A stretch of DNA of 64,000 nt from Desulfacinum infernum DSM 9756 (GCF_900129305.1 NZ_FQVB01000018.1:1-64000); one strand, 5' to 3'. Counted from the first letter of the stretch, positions 18,575 to 26,677 are shown. Notes: generated from the sequence alone by a model not told the origin. Made by a program: numbers and translations.

Positions 18575-19873
18575 TCAAGCCAACAGTTGATCGTGCAGTT
18601 GGAAGGGTTCTCCGTAGAGCTCCTTCACCTCGCCGACGAAATAGAGCGATCCCGTAATGCAGATGAGATCTTCCGGGGTGGCCATGTCCTTGGCTTGGGC
18701 GATGGCGTCCGCGGGGTTGGGAACCACGTAGTGGCGCTGGATGTAGGGCTTGGCCAGCCGGCGGAGTAGTTCCGGATCGGCGGCGCGTCCGTACCGCGGG
18801 CGCGTGAAGAAGACCGTTTCCGCCAGGGGAAGCAGCCGCCGAAAGATTCCGCGGATGTCCTTGTCCGCCATGATCCCCATGACCAGATGGAGTTTCCGGT
18901 ATCGGAAAAGGTGAGTCAAGGAGGTTCTCAGGGATTCGGCACCATTGGGGTTGTGGGCGCCGTCCACCATGACGATGGGATCCCGTTCCAGGATCTCCAT
19001 CCGACCCGGCCAGTGCACGCCGGTCAGCCCTTCCCGCACGCGTTCCGGGTCCAGGCGGAGGACCCCTTGTCCTTCCAGGAGTTCCAAAACGGCCAAGGCC
19101 AGGGCCGCGTTGGTGTGTTGATGTTCTCCAAGGAGTCCGAGGGGGAGATTGGCCCAGCGGTGGTGAAGGCCGTGATAGGAAAAGTTTTGGGGGCCGTTGC
19201 GCCGCACCCGAAAATGGGTGCCCAACCGGTACAGAGGGGCACGTTTCTTGAGACATCGGGTCTTCAGGGTGCTTTGCACCACCGGCTGACGGGCTCCCGT
19301 GACCACCGGCGTGCGCTCCTTGATGATGCCCGCCTTTTCCCGGGCCACGGCCGACAGGGTGGATCCCAGGAACTCTTGGTGGTCCAAGGCCACGTTGGTG
19401 ATCACCGACACCCTGGGCTCCAGAACGTTGGTGGCGTCCAGACGACCGCCCATCCCCGTCTCCACCACCGCCCAGTCGACCCCTTCCGCGGCGAAAAGCT
19501 GGAAGGCCATGGCCGTCACCGCCTCGAAAAAGGTGGGTAGCTGGTCGCCGTCCACCACGTCCATCACGTCCTGAAAGGCGCGAAAGACCTTGTCGGCGGA
19601 GACTTCCCTGTCGTCGATTCGAAACCGTTCCGTGAAACGAACTAAATGGGGCGAAGTGTAGAGCCCCACCCGGAACCCGTGGCGATGGAGGATGGCGGAA
19701 AGCATGGCGGCCGTGGAGCCTTTACCGTTGGTACCGGCGATGTGGATGGCGGAAAAGGCGCCGTGGGGATCTCCCAGGCGCGCGAGAAGCCGTTCCGTTC
19801 GGTTCAGCCCGAACTTGATGCCCATCTTTTGAAGGCTGAATAAGAACTGAACCGCCTTATCGTAATCGTCCAC
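18575..19873 (-). CDS. folC: Bifunctional folylpolyglutamate synthase / dihydrofolate synthase
   Basis: ATP-dependent ligation of glutamate to folates. The 432-residue Mur-ligase-fold protein contains the P-loop-like IAGTNGKGSTAAML, TSPHLVRFTERFRI, VETGMGGRLDATNVL, ITNVALDHQEFLG with its metal-binding residues, and the C-terminal VMVDGAHNPNGAESL. It starts with GTG 19873, preceded by GGAGGGGGG. It is the first gene of folC-lptD-DUF523, spaced 6 and 0 bases apart. Folate polyglutamylation suits an organism with corrinoid/THF methyl-transfer genes. Confidence 0.95.
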   Translation of the reverse strand: MDDYDKAVQFLFSLQKMGIKFGLNRTERLLARLGDPHGAFSAIHIAGTNGKGSTAAMLSAILHRHGFRVGLYTSPHLVRFTERFRIDDREVSADKVFRAFQDVMDVVDGDQLPTFFEAVTAMAFQLFAAEGVDWAVVETGMGGRLDATNVLEPRVSVITNVALDHQEFLGSTLSAVAREKAGIIKERTPVVTGARQPVVQSTLKTRCLKKRAPLYRLGTHFRVRRNGPQNFSYHGLHHRWANLPLGLLGEHQHTNAALALAVLELLEGQGVLRLDPERVREGLTGVHWPGRMEILERDPIVMVDGAHNPNGAESLRTSLTHLFRYRKLHLVMGIMADKDIRGIFRRLLPLAETVFFTRPRYGRAADPELLRRLAKPYIQRHYVVPNPADAIAQAKDMATPEDLICITGSLYFVGEVKELYGEPFQLHDQLLA

Positions 19874-20123
19874 CGACTGTCCCCCCTCCTGGAAAGAAAA
19901 CGGGCCGCCTCGGAGTATCTTCCGCCGAGCCTTCTACCACAGGCGAGAGGGAAAATGAAAGGGGGTCGCCATCCGAGTCCAGAGCCTGTTCGGGTAGGCT
20001 GGGTCCGCAAACCGCCCCTGCAGCCAGGTGGGGCGGGGCAAGATTGTCGCAACAGTCGAAGAGCCGGCGAGTTCCAGGTGATTCCATGAGGGGCGGCGAT
20101 GAGTCGTCGGCAAATGCAAACTG

Positions 20124-20149
20124 TAGGGGCGAAGGATCATTCGCCCCTG
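20124..20149. repeat. Hairpin repeat family D, copy 1
   Basis: GGGGCGAA-GGATCA-TTCGCCCC, downstream of the XRE-cupin gene (minus strand), where it may also act as a terminator. Related hairpins are AGGAGCGAA-AGATCC-TTCGCTCCT at 40251-40274 and a 13-bp-arm version at 62309-62340. No gene is seen in 19874-20169. Confidence 0.6.
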
Positions 20150-20169
20150 TCGGGAGGCCGGCAGGGGCC

Positions 20170-20775
20170 TCAGGGGCTGGGGCTGTAGAGTACGGCCACG
20201 GCCTTGGCGGGTTTTTCGCTCAGGCACCGGAAACTGTGGCTCACTTCGGAATCGAAATAGATGCTGTCACCCGGGCGCAGGATCTCCACGCGGTCCACGG
20301 TCCGGAACTCCAGCTCGCCCTCCAAAATGTAGAGGAATTCTTCGCCCGAATGGCTCTGGAAAACCATCCGATCCGCATCCTGGATGCGGAATTCCACCAG
20401 GAAGGGCTCCATGTGCTTGGAACGCTTGCGGAACTCGAGGGATTCGTAGATGTAATTCACTTCTCCCTTGCTTTGGTGAGGCCGCCGCTCCACCTTGGAG
20501 CGTTCCTGGGGGCGGGTGATGGAAATCTTTTCGTCCGATTCTTCGTCTTGGAAAAAATGCGCCAGACCCACGTTGAGGGCCCGGGCCAGCTTCATGAGGG
20601 TGGCGATGGGGGGCACCACGTGGTCGTTTTCGATCTGTGAGAGGAATGGCTTGGACAGCCCGGTTTTCTGCGCCAGATCCTGCAGGGTGTACTTGTATTG
20701 TTGTCGAAGCTCGCGAACCTTCTGACCGATCTTCAGAGCCTTCACCGCCAGTTGGATGTCGTCTTGACCTGCCAT
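20170..20775 (-). CDS. XRE-family regulator with C-terminal cupin domain
   Basis: A 201-residue transcription factor. Residues about 18-75 are a Cro/CI-type helix-turn-helix (VRELRQQYKYTLQDLAQKTGLSKPFLSQIEN). After a charged linker, residues about 120-198 form a cupin barrel (VFQSHSGEEFLYILEGELEF; LRPGDSIYFDSEVSHSF), a presumed small-ligand sensor. This is the PuuR/HTH-cupin architecture, often linked to amine, amino acid or sulfur metabolism. AAGGAGG precedes ATG 20775. A perfect AACAAAT/ATTTGTT palindrome lies about 155 bases upstream. It sits downstream of a cupin/ferredoxin/HD gene set on the same strand. Confidence 0.9.
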   Translation of the reverse strand: MAGQDDIQLAVKALKIGQKVRELRQQYKYTLQDLAQKTGLSKPFLSQIENDHVVPPIATLMKLARALNVGLAHFFQDEESDEKISITRPQERSKVERRPHQSKGEVNYIYESLEFRKRSKHMEPFLVEFRIQDADRMVFQSHSGEEFLYILEGELEFRTVDRVEILRPGDSIYFDSEVSHSFRCLSEKPAKAVAVLYSPSP

Positions 20776-20928
20776 CGTGCCTCCTTGTCTTGGGGGTTCC
20801 TTCCGGCTGTGGGCTCGGCCCGGTCGCCACGGCGGAAAGAAAATCTGAGCAGGGAAGGGGAGAGAGCGCGGGAAAAGGGGCCACAGACCACTCGGCCCCT
20901 CATATTACCCAAAGAGGTATTTGATGGG

Positions 20929-20943
20929 AACAAATAATTTGTT
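20929..20943. promoter_or_regulatory. Palindrome, possible XRE-cupin operator
   Basis: AACAAAT-A-ATTTGTT, with further GGG/CCC flanks allowing one offset. On the minus strand a TAATAT (-10-like) follows about 22 bases downstream, at 20903-20908, toward the XRE-cupin gene. The palindrome would overlap the -35 zone. Confidence 0.45.
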
Positions 20944-20964
20944 GCCCGGCCAAGACCTGCCGTC

Positions 20965-21282
20965 TCAGATGGGCGGAGCGATGGTCACCAGGATCCGCAT
21001 GGCGGTCTGCGCCCGCACCCCGTGGGGTTCGGCGATGTCGCACACCACGATGTCCCCGGTGCGGGCGGGCAGGGCCCGATCGTCCTTGAGCAGGAACCAG
21101 CCCTCACCTTCCAAGACCACGATGCTCACCTGGCCTTCGATATCGTGGGCGTGTAGGGGGAGCTCCTGGCCCGGCTGGAAATTGAAGTTGAGGATCTTGA
21201 AGTACGGGGAGTCATGGATCAGGAGCCTCTTGAACCCCTTGTCCGCGAAATCGTTGGATTCAATGATGTTGAGATGCTTCAT
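20965..21282 (-). CDS. Small single-domain cupin protein
   Basis: A 105-residue cupin_2 barrel. Motif 1 reads GQELPLHAHDIEGQVSIVVLEGEG (H-x-H and later E) and motif 2 GDIVVCDIAEPHGVRA (His), so a metal-binding site is plausible. No catalytic role can be assigned; such small cupins often act as metal-dependent dioxygenase-like or ligand-binding proteins. It follows the ferredoxin gene by 20 bases on the same strand and precedes the XRE-cupin regulator. The likely operon is HD protein - ferredoxin - cupin. Confidence 0.75.
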   Translation of the reverse strand: MKHLNIIESNDFADKGFKRLLIHDSPYFKILNFNFQPGQELPLHAHDIEGQVSIVVLEGEGWFLLKDDRALPARTGDIVVCDIAEPHGVRAQTAMRILVTIAPPI

Positions 21283-21302
21283 GGATCACTCCTTTCGGGG
21301 GC

Positions 21303-22067
21303 TCAGGCGGCCACCGTGCGCCTTTCCAGGATGTCGCCTCGGGTGCTGATGACCACTTCCTCCAGGGGAATGCTGGCCTGCGCCTTTTCCATGGCCTTGG
21401 CCACGATGGCCAGAAGCGCCGAACAACAGGGGACTTCCATGGAGACCACCGTGACGGATTTCAGCCGATTCCGCCGGAAGACCTCGGCAAACTTTTCCAC
21501 GTATTCCATGGGGTTGTCGAACTTGGGACACCCGATCATCACGGCGCGGCCCTGTAGGAACTCCTGGTGAAACCCGGCGTAGGCCACCGGCACACAGTCG
21601 GCCGCAACCAGGAGGTGCGCATCGTTCAGGAAGGGAGCCTTGGGTGGGACCAGCTTGATCTGCACGGGCCAGTGGCCCAGTTCCGACGGGGTCTCCCCAC
21701 GGACGGCCTCTCTTGGGGCGGACGGTGCCGGTCTCGGACCGGAAAAGACATGGACCTGACGGGACGGGCATCCGGAAGCCTGCGGAAGCGGTTCCGCCGA
21801 TGGCGGGCCGTGGCCTTTCTTCTTCGCTTCCAGGAAGGCTTCCACCGCTTCGGGATCGAACTCTTCCGCTTCCCTTTCCACGATGTGCAAAGCGTCCTGG
21901 GGACACTCCCCGATGCAGGCCCCCAGGCCGTCGCAATAGACGTCCGATACCAGCCTGGCCTTGCCGTCGATGATCTCGATGGCGCCTTCGGCGCAGGCCA
22001 GAACGCACTGCCCGCAGCCGTCGCAGCGTTCCTCGTCGATCTCGATGATCTTTCGGATAGTTTTCAT
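21303..22067 (-). CDS. Two-[4Fe-4S] ferredoxin-domain protein with C-terminal conserved Cys region
   Basis: A 254-residue protein starting MKTIRKIIEIDEERCDGCGQCVLACAEG. The N-terminal ferredoxin domain has a first cluster motif CDGCGQCVLAC and a second, unusual CDGLGACIGECP in which one Cys of the normal CxxCxxC is replaced by Leu-Gly spacing. A Pro/Ala-rich linker (about 85-130) leads to a C-terminal domain with DCVPVAYAGFHQEFL, MIGCPKFDN and VSMEVPCCSALL, whose cysteines could hold another cofactor. This overall type is common in sulfate reducers as '4Fe-4S ferredoxin'. GGAGACAAGAGAG precedes ATG 22067; longer upstream frames are less likely. It is co-oriented with the HD gene, 40 bases away. 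Confidence 0.8.
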   Translation of the reverse strand: MKTIRKIIEIDEERCDGCGQCVLACAEGAIEIIDGKARLVSDVYCDGLGACIGECPQDALHIVEREAEEFDPEAVEAFLEAKKKGHGPPSAEPLPQASGCPSRQVHVFSGPRPAPSAPREAVRGETPSELGHWPVQIKLVPPKAPFLNDAHLLVAADCVPVAYAGFHQEFLQGRAVMIGCPKFDNPMEYVEKFAEVFRRNRLKSVTVVSMEVPCCSALLAIVAKAMEKAQASIPLEEVVISTRGDILERRTVAA

Positions 22068-22107
22068 CTCTCTTGTCTCCTTGCTCGTCCGGAGTGGTTT
22101 CATTTTC

Positions 22108-22824
22108 TCAGTATTCCTTGTGGATCAGGACCTTTCGGGCCAGTTCCTTTCCCGCGTCCGTAAGAAAGCTGCCTTCCATCTCTTGGGGCAGGGATCGGCC
22201 GGCATCCGGCGTGGACTCCCGGGCCGCCTCCAGGTTGACCAGCGTGTCTGCATCGAAGACGCACCGGAAATTGAGGGAGGCGTCCAGAGGAGGCTCGTGG
22301 TGGTGTTCGATGATGGCGCACACCTCCTCGATCAGCTCTTCCCGGGCTCCCAAATTGGTGAGGATCTCCCGGGCGATGCGGGCGCCCTCCCGGGCATGAT
22401 CTGCAGGGGAGGCATCGCGCAGTCCCACATCATGAAGATACGCGGCGCTCAGCACCACCGCCGGATCCGCTCCCAGCTCGAAGGCCAGCTTTTCCGCATA
22501 GCGCGCCACCTTGGACGCATGGGCGATCCGCTTGAAATCCCTTCCGAAGTGTTTTTTCATCTCCAGGGCCACACGGTCCTTCAGTAAGCTTTCCCGCTCG
22601 GCCAGAAGCTCCGGGGGCAAATCCCCCAGGCACTGCTCGGCGAATTTGCAATAGGCGGCGCATCCGAAGTCCATCTTGGGATTGACGAACTTGTGACCGC
22701 AGGCGGGGCACTTGCGGCTGGATTCATCCTTGAAGAATTCCACCGGCTGCCCGCATTCCGGGCATTTGGCCTCGAAGATGGCCCCCGGCCTCCAAAATCG
22801 GCTGTCTTGTCCGGGACATCTCAT
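22108..22824 (-). CDS. HD-domain phosphohydrolase with N-terminal zinc ribbon
   Basis: A 238-residue protein. Residues about 18-60 hold two CPxCG knuckles (KCPECGQP; KCPACGHKF) plus further Cys (GCAAYCKFAEQC), a zinc-ribbon or Fe-S module. Residues about 90-200 are an HD domain: HASKVARYAEKLAFELGADPAVVLSAAYLHDVGL, DHAREGARIAREIL, EEVCAIIEHHHEPP. Substrates of such HD proteins are usually nucleotides, but none can be named here. It lies about 84 bases downstream of a TTGAC-N4-GTCAA palindrome, and heads the HD-ferredoxin-cupin transcription unit. Confidence 0.85.
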   Translation of the reverse strand: MRCPGQDSRFWRPGAIFEAKCPECGQPVEFFKDESSRKCPACGHKFVNPKMDFGCAAYCKFAEQCLGDLPPELLAERESLLKDRVALEMKKHFGRDFKRIAHASKVARYAEKLAFELGADPAVVLSAAYLHDVGLRDASPADHAREGARIAREILTNLGAREELIEEVCAIIEHHHEPPLDASLNFRCVFDADTLVNLEAARESTPDAGRSLPQEMEGSFLTDAGKELARKVLIHKEY

Positions 22825-22906
22825 GGGGTTTCGGCTCCTTTGGGCTTCTGCTTTTGCTTTTCGTTCTCATCCTGGTTCCAATATAGGCACGGAAAGCCCG
22901 TCGGGC

Positions 22907-22922
22907 ATTGACCTAGGTCAAA
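22907..22922. promoter_or_regulatory. FNR/CRP-family palindrome (HcpR-type), site 1
   Basis: ATTGAC-CTAG-GTCAAA, a perfect TTGAC-N4-GTCAA palindrome. It overlaps the stop codon of the siroheme-type gene and lies about 84 bases before the HD gene start. It agrees with the motif reported for HcpR in sulfate reducers, from memory; binding is inferred. Confidence 0.6.
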
Positions 22923-23719
22923 CCGAGGGTATTGCCGAGGAACTTTTCCCAGCCCGTGCGGTTGAGGAACTCACCGAACCGAAGAAACCCGTCGGTCTGC
23001 TGCATGTAGGCATCCACGCACCGGTCCACCACGCGAGCCACGCCTTCCTCGTCCAGGAGGACGGGGAGCTCCCGCCCGAGCTGGGGGTGTCGGCCCAGCT
23101 TGCCGCCCAGCAACACGCGATAGCCCGCGGCATGGGTTCGGAGGGCTTCCGAAGGGCAGGCGGAAAGGCATTGTCCGCACAGAACGCAGCGTTCACGGAG
23201 GAAGGTCACCGCCGCTTCCCCTGATGGAACATCCAACGCGTCTTCCTGACAGACGTCCGCACAGGCGCCGCAGCCCGTGCAGGCATCGGAAAGGAGCACC
23301 GGCTGAACGGCGCCGATGATGCCGATGTCCACGATTTGGGGTCGCGAACAGGCGTTGGGGCAATCGGCGAGAACGACCCGGAATTCATGGTGGAACTTGA
23401 GGGGCCCCTCCACGTGGTTTTTCAAGAAACTGGGAAAGTCTTTTTCGTCCAGGATGCGCTGTAGCCTGTCCAGGAGGGGCGCACTGTCCTGCGTTCGGTT
23501 GGGGCAGCCCCCTTGGCCGAAGCAACCTTCCAGGCGATACCCCTTGACCTCATGCTCCATGGACTGGAGATACTTTTGCTGGGTGGCCCGCACGTGGGCC
23601 AGGGTCACCTGCCCGGCGCCCTGCCGGCGCGCTTCCTCTTCCACCCTCTTTCGGATCCGCTTTCGCACGAAGAAGGGAGCGCGTGAAACCGCTTCCGATG
23701 CTTCCCGACTCCATTCCAT
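22913..23719 (-). CDS. Siroheme sulfite/nitrite-reductase-like protein with PCP_red and ferredoxin domains
   Basis: A 268-residue protein. Residues 1-50 (MEWSREASEAVSRAPFFVRKRIRKRVEEEA) match the PCP_red domain of protochlorophyllide-reductase and anaerobic sulfite-reductase relatives. It then carries the siroheme/[4Fe-4S] signature C-x5-C (GCFGQGGCPN) and C-x3-C (DCPNACSRP). Inserted after it is a two-cluster ferredoxin (CTGCGACADVC; CVLCGQCLSACP). It is far smaller than DsrA or nitrite reductase, resembling the small AsrC-like or reductase-like proteins of anaerobes. ATG 23719 follows GGAGGAGACAGC. A TTGAC-N4-GTCAA site lies about 92 bases upstream. A role in sulfite, nitrite or NO handling is inferred. 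Confidence 0.8.
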   Translation of the reverse strand: MEWSREASEAVSRAPFFVRKRIRKRVEEEARRQGAGQVTLAHVRATQQKYLQSMEHEVKGYRLEGCFGQGGCPNRTQDSAPLLDRLQRILDEKDFPSFLKNHVEGPLKFHHEFRVVLADCPNACSRPQIVDIGIIGAVQPVLLSDACTGCGACADVCQEDALDVPSGEAAVTFLRERCVLCGQCLSACPSEALRTHAAGYRVLLGGKLGRHPQLGRELPVLLDEEGVARVVDRCVDAYMQQTDGFLRFGEFLNRTGWEKFLGNTLGLT

Positions 23720-23809
23720 GCTGTCTCCTCCCAACTCTTTTGCCGGCATCGGGCCGGGTCCGGTTGAATGTCCGTGCCTCTGATGTTAAGAGCTCAGGGA
23801 CGCCGCGGC

Positions 23810-23825
23810 ATTGACATGGGTCAAA
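23810..23825. promoter_or_regulatory. FNR/CRP-family palindrome (HcpR-type), site 2
   Basis: ATTGAC-ATGG-GTCAAA, the same TTGAC-N4-GTCAA core as the site at 22907-22922, placed about 92 bases upstream of the siroheme-type gene start. Confidence 0.65.
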
Positions 23826-23893
23826 AAAGTTATCCGTTCGTTCTTTTGAACGCCCGGGAGGGTGTCGGAACTTTTGGGAGTGAACGCTTTTCT

Positions 23894-24016
23894 CGTAGCG
23901 CAGCCCTTCAGGGCTACGCAAGAACTCCCAGGTGCCGCATAGGCCTTCGGGTAAGGTCCGGTGCTTCATGGGGTTGCAATGGGCCTTTCCCGCGGGGCTG
24001 AAGCCCCGCGGCTACG
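23894..24016. repeat. Dispersed repeat family B, copy 1
   Basis: Left hairpin CGTAGCGCAGCCCTTCAGGG and right hairpin CGCGGGGCTGAAGCCCCGCG bracket a conserved core containing 'CTTCATGGGGTT'. It occupies the gap 23826-24118 between divergent genes. Other copies lie at 40069-40191 and 62359-62479, in the opposite orientation. Confidence 0.75.
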
Positions 24017-24118
24017 ATGTGAAGAGAATGGTAATTCTCCGGCTCTCGAGGCCGGTCCTGGTCGCGCGGTTTCCCGGGCTCCCCGCCGGGAAGACTTCCA
24101 TCGGGGGGACGAAAGCGG

Positions 24119-24958
24119 GTGTTGCCATTGGAAAAAAGCTTCGGCCGCATTGCGGAATTCCTGGAGGAGATTTACCATCGTTTCAACACTCGGAGCCATG
24201 TTCCGCCGGACCCGCTCATGTTCGTCTACCGCTACCGGGAATGGGCGGACCGGGAAGTGGTGGCCCTGATCGCCTCGTCTGTGGCAGTGGGGCGCGTGGA
24301 GGCCATCGCATCCTGCCTGGAACGGGTATTGGGGTGGTTGGGCCCCGCCCCGGCGGAGTTTCTGCGAAGTGCCCGTGACTCCGAGCTGGACCGGCTGGTC
24401 CGGGGATTCCGCTACCGGTTTTTCGGTGAGCGGGAAATGCGGGGGTTGCTGGAGGGGGTGGGACGGGTTCTTCGCTGCCACGGGTCGCTGGAAGACGGCA
24501 TGCGGTGGGCCTTGCTGCAGAAGAGCGGAAACGTTTCGGATGCCCTGGACCTTTTTGTGGGCACACTGCGAGGGGATGAGAAGCACGGGGGGGCCGGCCG
24601 GCTTCTCCCTCAGCCGTCCCGGGGAAGCGCCTGCAAGCGACTCCACCTCTTCCTGAGGTGGATGGTGCGGCGTGACAATGTGGACCCCGGAGACTGGAGT
24701 TGCATCAAGCCCGCACAGTTGCTGGTGCCTCTCGACACCCACATGTTCCGGGTCGCGAGGCATCTGGGGCTCACCGCTCGGAGACAGGCCGATGCCCGAG
24801 CCGCCCGGGAGATCACCCGGGGGTTCGCCCGGTGGGCGCCCGAGGATCCGGTGCGCTACGATTTCGCGCTCACGCGCCTGTCCATGCGGGATCCAACCTG
24901 GTTGGAAACGGTAGCGAAAGTTTTGTGTGCGAACAACAGCGAAGGAGGTGACCCATGA
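24119..24958 (+). CDS. TIGR02757 (DUF2400) family protein
   Basis: A 279-residue cytoplasmic protein of the TIGR02757 family, found in diverse bacteria and without an established activity that I know of. Recognisable blocks are DPLMFVYRYREWADREVVALIASSVAVGRVEAI near the N-terminus, CKRLHLFLRWMVRRDNVDPGDW near residue 170 and LVPLDTHMFRVARHLGLT near 205. It starts with GTG 24119 (GTGTTGCCATTGG). Its stop overlaps the start of the following ABC binding-protein gene by four bases (ATGA), so the two are translationally coupled, though no functional link is known. Confidence 0.8.
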   Translation: MLPLEKSFGRIAEFLEEIYHRFNTRSHVPPDPLMFVYRYREWADREVVALIASSVAVGRVEAIASCLERVLGWLGPAPAEFLRSARDSELDRLVRGFRYRFFGEREMRGLLEGVGRVLRCHGSLEDGMRWALLQKSGNVSDALDLFVGTLRGDEKHGGAGRLLPQPSRGSACKRLHLFLRWMVRRDNVDPGDWSCIKPAQLLVPLDTHMFRVARHLGLTARRQADARAAREITRGFARWAPEDPVRYDFALTRLSMRDPTWLETVAKVLCANNSEGGDP

Positions 24959-25776
24959 AGGCGATTCGATTCTTCGGAGTTATGGCCTTGGCGATCTGCC
25001 TCGGCTGGATGTCGGCGGGAGGGAAGGCCCAGGCCCTCACCACCCACGACATCTTCCAGGCCAGCACGCTCAACCAGGTGCTTCAGAGAAACAAGCTAAT
25101 CGTGGGCATGGAAGTGGAGTACTTTCCCTTTGAATACGCCGACGAGAAGGGGCAGCCCATGGGGTTTGACGTGGACATCGCGCGCCTCATGGCCCAAGAG
25201 CTGGGGGTGGAACTGGAAATCAAGGACATCGAATGGACCGGACTCATCCCATCCCTTCAGAGCGGCAAGGTAGATCTGGTCATTTCCGGCATGACGCGTA
25301 CCCTGGCCCGGGCACGCGCGGTGAGCTTCACGGACCCCTATTTCGTCACCGGCTTGTGCGCCCTGCTCAGTGCCAAGAAGGCTTCGGGCGTCACCCATGT
25401 GGACCAGCTGAACGCGCCGGGGCGCGTGCTGGCCGTCAAAACGGGTACCACCGGGGATCTGGTGGCGTCCAAGCGCTTTCCCAAGGCCACCATCAACCGG
25501 TTCAAGGATGAGACGGCATGCGTGCGGGAGGTGGTCACAGGCCGAGCGGACGCCTTCTTCTACGATCAAATTTCCATCGCCAAGCACCACAAGCAGAACC
25601 CGGACAGCACCATCGCTCTGCTGGAGCCGTTCACCTATGAACCCTTTGCCATCGCCATCCGAAAAGGGGATGCCGACTTCCTGCAGTGGCTCAACCTTTT
25701 CCTGGAAACCATCAAGGCGGACGGACGCTACGACGAGATTTTCCAGAAGCACTTGGGGGACATCATCCAAAAATGA
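24955..25776 (+). CDS. Amino-acid-type ABC transporter substrate-binding protein
   Basis: A 273-residue periplasmic binding protein of family 3. Signal peptide residues 1-27 end at KAQA. The mature protein shows LIVGMEVEYFPFEYADEKGQPMGFDVDIARLMAQELGVELEIKD, then WTGLIPSLQSGKVDLVISGMTRTLARARAVSFTDPY and VKTGTTGD, the standard amino-acid-binding core. An Arg in the RARAVSF segment normally contacts the ligand alpha-carboxylate. A strong GAAGGAGGTGA lies before ATG 24955. It is followed by the permease with a 4-base overlap. The ligand is probably a polar amino acid. Confidence 0.92.
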   Translation: MKAIRFFGVMALAICLGWMSAGGKAQALTTHDIFQASTLNQVLQRNKLIVGMEVEYFPFEYADEKGQPMGFDVDIARLMAQELGVELEIKDIEWTGLIPSLQSGKVDLVISGMTRTLARARAVSFTDPYFVTGLCALLSAKKASGVTHVDQLNAPGRVLAVKTGTTGDLVASKRFPKATINRFKDETACVREVVTGRADAFFYDQISIAKHHKQNPDSTIALLEPFTYEPFAIAIRKGDADFLQWLNLFLETIKADGRYDEIFQKHLGDIIQK

Positions 25777-26513
25777 CGAGACCTTACCTGGTGAGGATCC
25801 TGATCGGGGCCGGTGTCCTGGGGGCATTGGCCCTTTTTATGGCCACCCTGGACTATCCCTGGAACTGGTGGGTGCCCTGGCGGTATCGCAGCCTCTTTCT
25901 GTGGGGGTTTGTGAACACCATGGTGGTGTCCGTGGGGGCTATCTGCATGGGGTTTGTGATCGGCGTGCTGGGGGGGCTCGCCCGGGTTTCCAAAAGCGTG
26001 GTGATCCGAACGCTGGCCGGATACTACGTGGAGCTTTTCCGGGGCACGCCGTTGCTGGTCCAGATCTACATCTTCTATTTTTGTCTGGCGGCCGTGATCC
26101 ATTACGACAATCCCATGATAATCGGAATGGTGACGCTGGCCTTCTTTTCGGGGGCATACATCACCGAAATGGTCCGGGCGGGCATCGAATCCATCGACCC
26201 CGGCCAGGTGGAGGCGGCCAAATCCACGGGGTTGAACGAGCGCCAGACCATGCGCTATGTGATCTTCCCCCAGGCCTTTCGCCGGATCATTCCGCCCGTC
26301 ACCGGCCAGTTTGTCTCCCTGATCAAGGACTCTTCGCTCCTGTCGGTCATCTCCGTGCGGGAGCTCACCAAGGCGTCGGAAGTGGTCAACGCCACCACCT
26401 ACAAGACCTTTGAAGCCTATCTTCCCCTGGCGGTGCTCTATCTGGTGCTGACCTATCCGTTGTCCTACATGACCCAGCGCCTGGAACAGAAATTGAGCAA
26501 CGGCCGGAAGTGA
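25773..26513 (+). CDS. Amino-acid ABC transporter permease (HisM/GlnP type)
   Basis: A 246-residue inner-membrane permease with about five or six hydrophobic segments. It has the HisMQ-type start LFLWGFVNTMVVSVGAICMGFVIG, the cytoplasmic EAA loop (GIESIDPGQVEAAKSTGLNERQTMRYVIFPQAFRRIIPP), and the family stretch LFRGTPLLVQIYI. ATG 25773 overlaps the binding-protein stop (ATGA). No ATP-binding subunit follows: the next gene is a glutaredoxin 164 bases on. The ATPase must be encoded elsewhere or shared. Confidence 0.92.
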   Translation: MTRPYLVRILIGAGVLGALALFMATLDYPWNWWVPWRYRSLFLWGFVNTMVVSVGAICMGFVIGVLGGLARVSKSVVIRTLAGYYVELFRGTPLLVQIYIFYFCLAAVIHYDNPMIIGMVTLAFFSGAYITEMVRAGIESIDPGQVEAAKSTGLNERQTMRYVIFPQAFRRIIPPVTGQFVSLIKDSSLLSVISVRELTKASEVVNATTYKTFEAYLPLAVLYLVLTYPLSYMTQRLEQKLSNGRK

Positions 26514-26677
26514 GCGGGCGTCGCCGGCGTCGGTTTGCTCCCGGTCCGGCTATATTGGGGGGCGAATGCGGGACAGCCTCCTTGTTTCTTCCATGGGAAG
26601 GCCTTATTAAGTCTAGAGACCAAAGGGCAGACAGGGGAAGTGAAAGTGTTGGTTGAAAATGACGGAAGGAGAAACAG

